Source: Vanilla planifolia (lineage: Eukaryota > Streptophyta > Magnoliopsida > Asparagales > Orchidaceae). From it: DNA of 64,000 bases. The stretch is taken from NCBI GenBank assembly GCA_023846275.1, contig CM043875.1, positions 40,826,633 through 40,890,632 on the forward strand, written 5' to 3'. The notes below the pieces were generated by a model. That model was given only the letters and a program-made list of their open reading frames with translations, had not been told where the DNA came from and searched no databases. Positions 29,301-38,300 of the stretch are shown piece by piece; the stretch's first letter is position 1; every line of letters begins with the position of its first letter. Position numbers and translations under genes: made by a program.

Positions 29301-32300
29301 GATAATTGTACAATTGTGGAAAGATAATTTTCACTAATAAGTGAGGACATATTCACTAAATCAACCAACAATATGGAATTGTTTCCTAGTCTTATCAACA
29401 ATCAAGATGGACTAGCTTTCTATTTCATGTTATTGCTAATTTATTATTTGAGGATATCTTTGTCCCTTCTAGTTAGTAGACATTTCTATGTTTAAATTGG
29501 CTATAGTTCTTTATTTGTAGAGATTATTTTTGATTGATTGAGGGTTCACCAATAGTATAGTAGTAACCACTCTATATTTGGAGCCATATCTATTCTTGGA
29601 GGTGTGAGTCCTATTGCTATATGCAATATTTTCGATGATCTTATCCTTCATATTGGGGGAAAACTCAATGAATAGAATTTTATTCAATGGTGGTGCTTAA
29701 GAATGGTTTTTTGATGGCAGAGCATTGACTATTATTTCATTGTAGTTACTGCCCTCGACATGGAAAATTAGAAACCCTGGCTCTTCTACATTGACAAGAA
29801 AATGTTTTTCCCAAACAGCAATAGGAAATCCAAGAAAAGATGTTTTAACAAACATTATAGCATACTACATAGGCTCTTTCAATGTTTCAAGTAACAAGAC
29901 ACTCTTGTGTCCCAAACCTAAATTGCAACATTCTTTCATTAAGCAAGCTTACAGAAGATAAATTTTGTCATTAAATATATCTTAATGTATGACTTTCAAG
30001 AATTGGGTTAAGGAGGACACTTGGCAATGTCAAACTATATCTATTATAAGATGCATTTGAGAGAAGCAATATATTAAAGGATAACTTTATCATGGCATTA
30101 CATTATACTCAAAGACAACCAAATTTCATGCATCTTAAAAAACCTTTTGTCATTACTATTCAATAAAGACCTTAATCTTCAATGTGAAGTTTGCCAACTT
30201 TCCAAGCATAACCACCATCAGTACTCATACAAATCTTTCATATAAACCCTTTTTATCATTTTTTATAATTCACAATGTCTTTTGGAGACATTTTAGAACT
30301 AGCAATATTATTGATTCTGAGTAGCATTTCAAATTCGTTGATTATTATATTTGGTTAACATGAAAGTTTTCATATGAAATAAAAATCTTAAGTTTCACCC
30401 AACTTTTCAAACCTTCATCAGTATGGTGAAAACTTAGTTCCAATCCATGATCCAAGTTTTAAAATTGATAACAATTTAGCCCGTTTGGTCTTAGCTTACT
30501 TGACATGTCATTGTCCATTGACATTCATGTGTTAACACTCCTAAAGACAATGAAGTTGCCAAATCACCCTTGATTGGATGCTTTCTTAGGTCCTTGACTT
30601 CAAAACACCAGGTCAAACTTTCCTTGCTTTGTACCCTTAATCCTGATTAATATCTTTCTTTTACTATAGCTGTCTTTGGATGCACAATATTTGTTCATGA
30701 TAGCCAATAAAATCACAACAAAATCCAAAAGCTTTAAATTTCGCCTTTCTTGGTGTTTATGTAAAATTATGTCATGGGTTAGTTGATGTAGACATCTTTT
30801 TAGGTGAATTCTTTAGAAAGTTGGGAATTCCAAAAAGGAGAAAATCTTAGTGGACAAAAGTAGTTAATTCTCTGATTTCAGAACCCAACCAAGAGTCCCT
30901 GCTTGATGGTCTTGACTTTCTTTATATCAGCAAAAGAAGAATGATATTAGGCTCCATATGGATGAAAATCTGGCAGGTCGCCATGATGATTGTAAGTTTT
31001 TATTCTTTGTTAAGGTGGCAGAGCTGGTTATAATGACTTCATGGTGGCAGCTTGATGTGTCAAGTTCTTGAGATAACCTGATCAATGAAAAGCGCTACAA
31101 ACAATTTCCCTTTGACAAATTCAAGGGTCTGGAGATGCTCTTCCCTTGACATGAGCAAGGTCTTGAGGACATCTTGACTAGTGAGGGATCTTAAACTCGA
31201 CTACCATGCATCCCTTGTGGACGGCTTGGCTTTCTAATTCCACTTAATGCAAGTAGAGCTCTAGGGACCTCTTCCTGCTCGACTGCCACATGAATCAATC
31301 CTAGATTATTAGTGTTACTCAAATCAAGAATTATGTGGTACCGTGGAATATTAAATCTTCAACATATACTATCCAACCATTCAATCTTCAAGAAATCCAT
31401 TCAATCTTCTTGAAATGCTGAGACTAATCCAACTATTAAACCTGTTAAGCTTGTAATTTTTTAATCTTAATCTTCTATCTTCTTAAATGTCAAATTTGTC
31501 ACCAAATTTGTCCATTCGTTAAATATTGCTGAATCTGAACTTTTCCATCCCTAAATTTGGTTGAAATTGAACATGTCCGTTGTGTAAATCTGTATGTTAC
31601 ACAAGTGAAAGAAAAAAGAACTGTTCTCTACTATAGAAGATTAAAATGCAGAAGTACATGGTGAACTGGGCACAATCTGGCACAAATAATAAGTCTGAGC
31701 TGGTCCTAGAGAACCTACAACTAGCGTAGTTAATGTTCCAATGATCTTGCATGGCTATTGCATTAATGAAAAAAATGTGAAAAGTTGTACTTGGTACCCT
31801 TCTGTTATAAAATAATACATCCAATAATGGTTGACCCGTTGCTTCAGGGCCTTTACATCCAACCTGGATAATGTGATGAAGCTAAAGAACATTTAGGATG
31901 CTCTTAATAACCCAGGTTGGAAGGCATCTTTCCTTGAAGAAATTAAGTTTTTGAGATGAATGGGTCACATGAAATCACAAATCTGTCCAAAGGAAATAAT
32001 TCAATAGAATGCAAATGGATATTTATAATATAGATATGTGAACAGGTTCAAAGATTAACTTGTTGCAAAGGGATTCACTCGATCTTAGTGTGATATGTGG
32101 AGACATTTGCCCCAATAGCTAAATCTAGCTCAGTTTGTATTCTTCAATCCATACCAACCAACTTTACCGACTTAGGTTGGCCACTTTACTTACTAGATGG
32201 CTAAAATGAATTTCTAAATGATGACTTGAAGGAGGATGTATATATCAAAATTCCACCTGGATTTGGAAAAAGAAACATAAATGGAAAAACATGTGTAAAC

Positions 32301-35300
32301 TTTTGGAAGTCATTACAGTTACCTAAACAACCCCTTGAGCCAAGGCTTAATCTTGTAGCTAAGGTAATGAAGAGGTATGGTTTCATTACATGTGAAAATT
32401 ATATTATGTCTTTTAAGTTTTAATAGAAGGGAAAAGAATAATCCTCATCATGTCTGTGGACATCATAGTTGTTATCGGTGATCTCAAGAAAGGAGTCCAA
32501 AGAATTTTAAGTGAAAGACTTGTATTTCTTCAATATGTAAGTTACTTAACATAAGCATGCACTTGATTTTCCTAAAAGAATTTGGCACTGATGGATGCTT
32601 GCTGGTTGACTCTCCTATGGTATCAAATAACAAATCTGGAAATGTAATATAAAGTGCACTTAGTGGTAAACAAAGATACCAAAGAAATGTTGGGAAGCTT
32701 ATTTACATTTCTTCTATCTTCTGCATGGCCTGATATTCATTTTATTGTAGGGATGGTAAGTTGATACTTGAAAAAAAAAAAAAAGTTGACGCTTGAATCC
32801 TACAAATGAGCACCTTTTGGATATTTCCCACATACCTTATGTATCTAAAGCAGTTCCTAGGTTGCAGACTGTAGTTCAAGGAGACCATGAAAAGATTCAT
32901 AAAGGTGTTTATTGCTGCGGATTGCAGGATCCATGATATATGAGGTCTAATACGTGGTAGTACCTGTAAGTGGGGAAATTTTGTGACATGGAGATGTAAA
33001 AACAAGCTGTTATAGTTAGAAGCATTGTAGAGATTGAATATAGAGCCATTTCTAAAGGCAAATACAAATGAATTTGACTAACAAGATTACATTAAAAACT
33101 TGAATATGGTGAAACATTGTTGATGCACCTTTATGATAATGAGGCTACTTCAATTTTTACAAAAATTTCTGTTTGTTGTGATAGGCCCAGACACATAAGC
33201 TACATCATTACTTGATGAATTTTAAATATAGAAGATAGGTCTATAAAATTGATGTATATCCATACAAGGTCTCAAACTGCACGAATTTTGGCCAATGCCC
33301 TTCTGCAAAGCAGATTCACAACCCAACTTGTGGGGGCTGAAAATCCAATTTCCACTGCTACATGTGGATGGGTTTCCTAAATTAACCAGCATTGTGGAAT
33401 AGTTTCCTTATGTGATCAGCAACTCAGATTGGATTGGTTTTATATTTCAGAATATGCCTTGTGATTAGTGCACTTTTCATTGTTTAGATTCATATATTCT
33501 ATTTGTTTGTTTCTGCTTTAGAGAGATTATCTTCAGAATAAGTTATACTAATGTTCTTATTTATTCCAACGTATTTATACTGTATCTAGGCAATTCAATG
33601 GAAGTATAGAGAAATCATGTCTCTCCCAGAAAAATGTTAATTGTTTAATATCGAATCTTTACAGGTCAACCTCGGTATTTACCTGGAAGACAAGAGAACA
33701 GAACTTTCTCTCTTGGTAGATCGATGTCTGGGTGGTTCCAGTATAAAGGATGGACAAGTAGAATTGATGCTTCATAGGTACATTCTGCATCTTTATAATC
33801 TTGTAAAACTTTATGTCCAGTTTATTCACAAGGGACCCAGTTGTTTGTCATGTGCCAGCCATAATCTACTGATTTGTAACATGTGACTTAAAGCATATAT
33901 TGCCTTTGTAGTCTATGCCTACAAACATATAGTGCTTTACTACAGTTAAACCCATGTCGTCTTAGATTTATTTAGACTCCCCTTGGATGATTTGCAACTT
34001 TTTCTTGTTTTTTATCGAAGACATTTTAATTTCTATACCTGGCCTACCAAGTCACTTTTTCTTCCAAAAAGTAATCCCTTTAGTGCTTTGAATTTCTGAT
34101 ACATGCATCCCTTATTTTTGGCTAATTATTTTTTTTCTAATTGAGCCACCGATTGAGCTTAGCTTCCACTATTCTTGTAGGAGATTGCTTCATGATGATG
34201 GTAAAGGTGTTGACGAGGCACTCAATGAAACAGTTTGCATAAATGATGAATGTGCAGGACTAACCGTAAGAGAACCTTTTTGATGATCTAGTGTAGGCGT
34301 CAGTTCGGTGATTTATCAACACAAACTGTTGCCATTGTATTACACTTGTTTGTTGTGGTTGTACAATTGTCCCTCTGAAAGTTTAAAATTTGTTTGATTC
34401 TTTTTTCATGACAACCATAAACCTAATAAAAGAACAACTGAAGCATTAATACCTAAATGTTTATAAGTTTTTAATTGACCTATTATTAATTTCCAGTTCA
34501 TGGTTTTTGCACCTTTGCTGAAATAGAAAGTATTTGTATAGTGTTTATTCTCTAGATTTACTATATATGCTCTGATCCAATGCCAGTTCCTTGTTCTAAG
34601 TAGGGCATATACATTATTAATTGCTATTGTTAGCTTGAAATTATGCCTGCAGGTTATCTTATGGATCAGATGCAATGCTAAGCATATTTTTATTCGTAGA
34701 GTAGTTATTCCCATATATTCATTTATGTTTTCAGATTTCTTAAGATACAGCTATACCATGAACTAAGATGAAGCTTTAAAGGGCGTCTTGTGACAAGGAT
34801 TGTTGAACCTTATTGAAAGTAGGTGATATAATCTTTGTGAAAGAGGAACAATTACCACACTTAATTGCATGCTAATTTTAAATTGGATCCATGTGTGATA
34901 CCTTCTGAGGGATAAGTTGATACTAATTTTTAGAATTTTGTTTAATGATGGGTTAATGCTAAGTAGGGATTTACTTAGTACCCAAAGTGAAGAGAGCACT
35001 TATCAGATTGGACTTAAGAGAACAAAATGGAAATAAAAGATGGATGAATTGTTTGTGAAAAATCTTGAACTCAAGAAAAATAATGACCACATAGCCATGG
35101 AAAGGAGTGTGCTATTTCACTTAAGTGCAACTGGGATCCTGAGTCCTACAATATGGTTGAGGCCTTCGGCTCAACAAGATTTGGAGCTGGCCCAATCAAG
35201 AATAAAAGAGGGGGATTCCTTTTGTTGTTTCCAAGAGGCTAGGCTAGGAGAAAAAATGGAGATGGGTTTGTTTTGTGCTTCTTACGTATCAAGATGGCTA

Positions 35301-38300
35301 TGAAGTAAAGCATACTTGCAACAAAAATCCCGAGATCCTTTGTTGGTCTCTTTCTTCTCTATATCCAGGTCACACCTAATTTTTAATATTCTTGTACTTC
35401 TTTATGAAGTAGGACATGGTTTTGAAACCATCCAATGGGTCCTTATAACATGATTGTATGTACTATTCCAATAAGAGCATAGGTCCCAATCTTCTCAATG
35501 TGTTCTCACAATTAATATGGCCACAAATGATGGGGCATTTGCACTCAAAAATCAAATGAGGTTCACGAGCTTTGGGATGGGAACTATATTTCTCAATTAT
35601 CACAATGCTTAAGTATAAATATTGAAACAATAGGACCATATGTTGCATTGTCTGACTCGACTTGGTTATTGTTGGGTTTTATTGACCTAATTGACCCAAT
35701 GAAAATGAGAATTAATTTTTTTTTAATTCTAGCTTATTTTATCATATGATATTTCATAGGAACAATTTAACTTGAAATGTCATTATCAATATTGATAGGA
35801 TTTGAAAGTTCATGATTAAGTTATCAAAAACTTAGGTTATGTTAAATGTTCCACTCTTAAAGAATCTTTTCTCTATATATGTTGTTTTTAGAATGGTCTC
35901 ATATATGTTTAGAGGTATTATGGTTATATTAAAAGTAAAGAAATATCTTAATTTTGACTTTCTATAGCATAACACTATTATAGGTATGCATTTAGCTTCC
36001 TCTTTTGATGATGAGTTTATGCATTAGATACAAAATTTGTACACAAGCAAAAGTCTCTTTGTTTTACACATGAAGAACTATTATATTGAACCTTTATGAG
36101 CATTGTGTTGTAGTGAGCATTACTTGGTCAAGTTCTCTGTTGTAATTTATAAGTCTAAAGGTGCTAAGCATTATATACAGTCTGATTTTGTGAGGATTTA
36201 TTATTTTAGTTCTGATGGAGAATTTAAATTTTTTTTTATCTTATTAATTGATTTACCTAGAAAAGGCTAACACATATGCTCAAGAAAAAAAAGTGATATA
36301 TTTAAGATATCTGAGTAAAATGCATTAGTTAAAATTTAAATTGAAAGAAAGACTAGAGGTTGAGAAATGATAATTGTTCAAAGTTTTACTTAATGTATTT
36401 TGAAAAGCTTTGTTAAAATGAATTTGTTGTCTGTCATATAGTCGTGAGAATTCTTTGAAAAAATAGAGTGATTAAACCAATGGGTATGACGCTTCATTCT
36501 AGATGCATATTATCCAAGAATGGTTTGGGCAAGAATTTTGAAATAGTTGTATAGTGATTGTTTATTATTTAGTGCATAGATCTTCATACTGTCAAGATGA
36601 AGAAATTAGAGGAGGTTTATTGTAGATATTTTGTAAATTATTAAATGCTTTTGTATTTTATTGCCCATATTATACTTTAGTGAGAGTCTAAGTTAGACTT
36701 AGAGCCAAAAAGTGTATACCTCTATGTTGTGCCTCTAGTGTGGAGAGACACGAGTTTTTTGCATGTTTGTCCTAGATCGTATTGTTCGATTATTAGCAGA
36801 GATGTCGAGCTTAATGAATTCTCCATAGTTCATAACCGAATAGTTTTACAGCTTTGCTGTTCGATTTTAGTTTAATCAAGATTGGATGATTGGCTCATCA
36901 CAATTTCTTATTACAATTGATCTTCTAGATGACAAAGTAACATAGCCTAAAAGATTAAAAAATTGATTCTTGCACCAGACATGTATGGCTATGAAGATCA
37001 TTTGTTCTTGTTGGAATTCATAGTTTTTAAGCTGATTTTTTGGCTAATTTAGTGATATACAAAATCTTGCGTATATAACTTAAAATCATTTTTTCTTAGT
37101 TAATGTGAGACAATTCATTCCTATAATCTTCTATCTAACCATATGTCACCCCTTATTTATGATCTTTTAAGATATCTTCTGAGAATTACTCCCTACTCAC
37201 TTAGTTTTTATTATTAGAAAATAAGTGAGAAATAACGAAAATACATTGTTATGTCCTTTTTACAAAAAGATTTGCTGAAAGATTTGTTTTGATGTCTTAA
37301 ATTCAACAATCGACTCCAATAAGTTGGTGAACACCCAGTTGGGTAGCTAGTAATGGCTACCAACAAAGGAAAGACAAGTGTGTATGCTGAGTTATAGTTT
37401 AACACTGTTTTTTTGTGTTAGTAGCACTGACATTACTCTTCTTAAAGCCATATCAGAATGTGATTTTGCTCATAGACCTCACAAGATAAGGTTGCAACGA
37501 AGCTTCTGTGAAGTGTAAAGGGCTAGTTGATGCACAAAGCTACTAGAATTTCGAAGTGTAGAGGTGATTGGTGAAAATAAGAGGATATTTGGTCAACATT
37601 TGATAGAGCCAAGAAAAAATTCAAAGGGAAAGCTCATACTCGTAACAATGAATTTGAATTAAGTAATTATTAGAAATTAAATGTGTTTAAATTCTGTATT
37701 TATTTGTCATTCAGCATGACTTCTTGTTGTCACTACATTGTTTGAACATAATCAGCAAGCCAACTTTTATAGAAAAATAGGGAAACTCGAGTCATTAGAA
37801 AAAGAACCTTAATGAAAATATTTAAGAATTAACTTTTGCAAGCAAGAAGCAATTGTTTTCTTCTAGATTCTCTTGTTTAATCTTGAACTTGCTTCCATAA
37901 CGTTTTTGTACTGTTGGGCATGTCATAAAAAGAAATTTCATGATTGACTTAAAATGTTGAACCAACTGCTCAACTCTACATGATATAGATACTGTGCGCC
38001 ACTTTTTGCTGCGTGTTTCATGCATGAATGGAAGGAGTGATATAGTGTATGGTTGCCAAAAAAAAGGTAGAAATTTGTTTCAATGTCAATAACAGCACTG
38101 TGTTAATATTTCTCTGGGTTCTTGCTCATGTTACTTTTAGGGTGGAAGATGAGATAGAGCTTGAAAAATGCTAGTCACAATCTGGTTCCCCCACAAAATA
38201 TTCATTAAATTGTTCAATTTAAGTTTTTTTTTTAGTTATTTAGGTGGACTTTATATTGAATATAGATAAATGTAAATGTTTTTTTGATAAAAATCTTATT

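Noticed and set aside
35040..35303. 87-residue plus-strand frame in intron 20
   Set aside because: No family recognised, and it lies inside a large intron with transposon debris.
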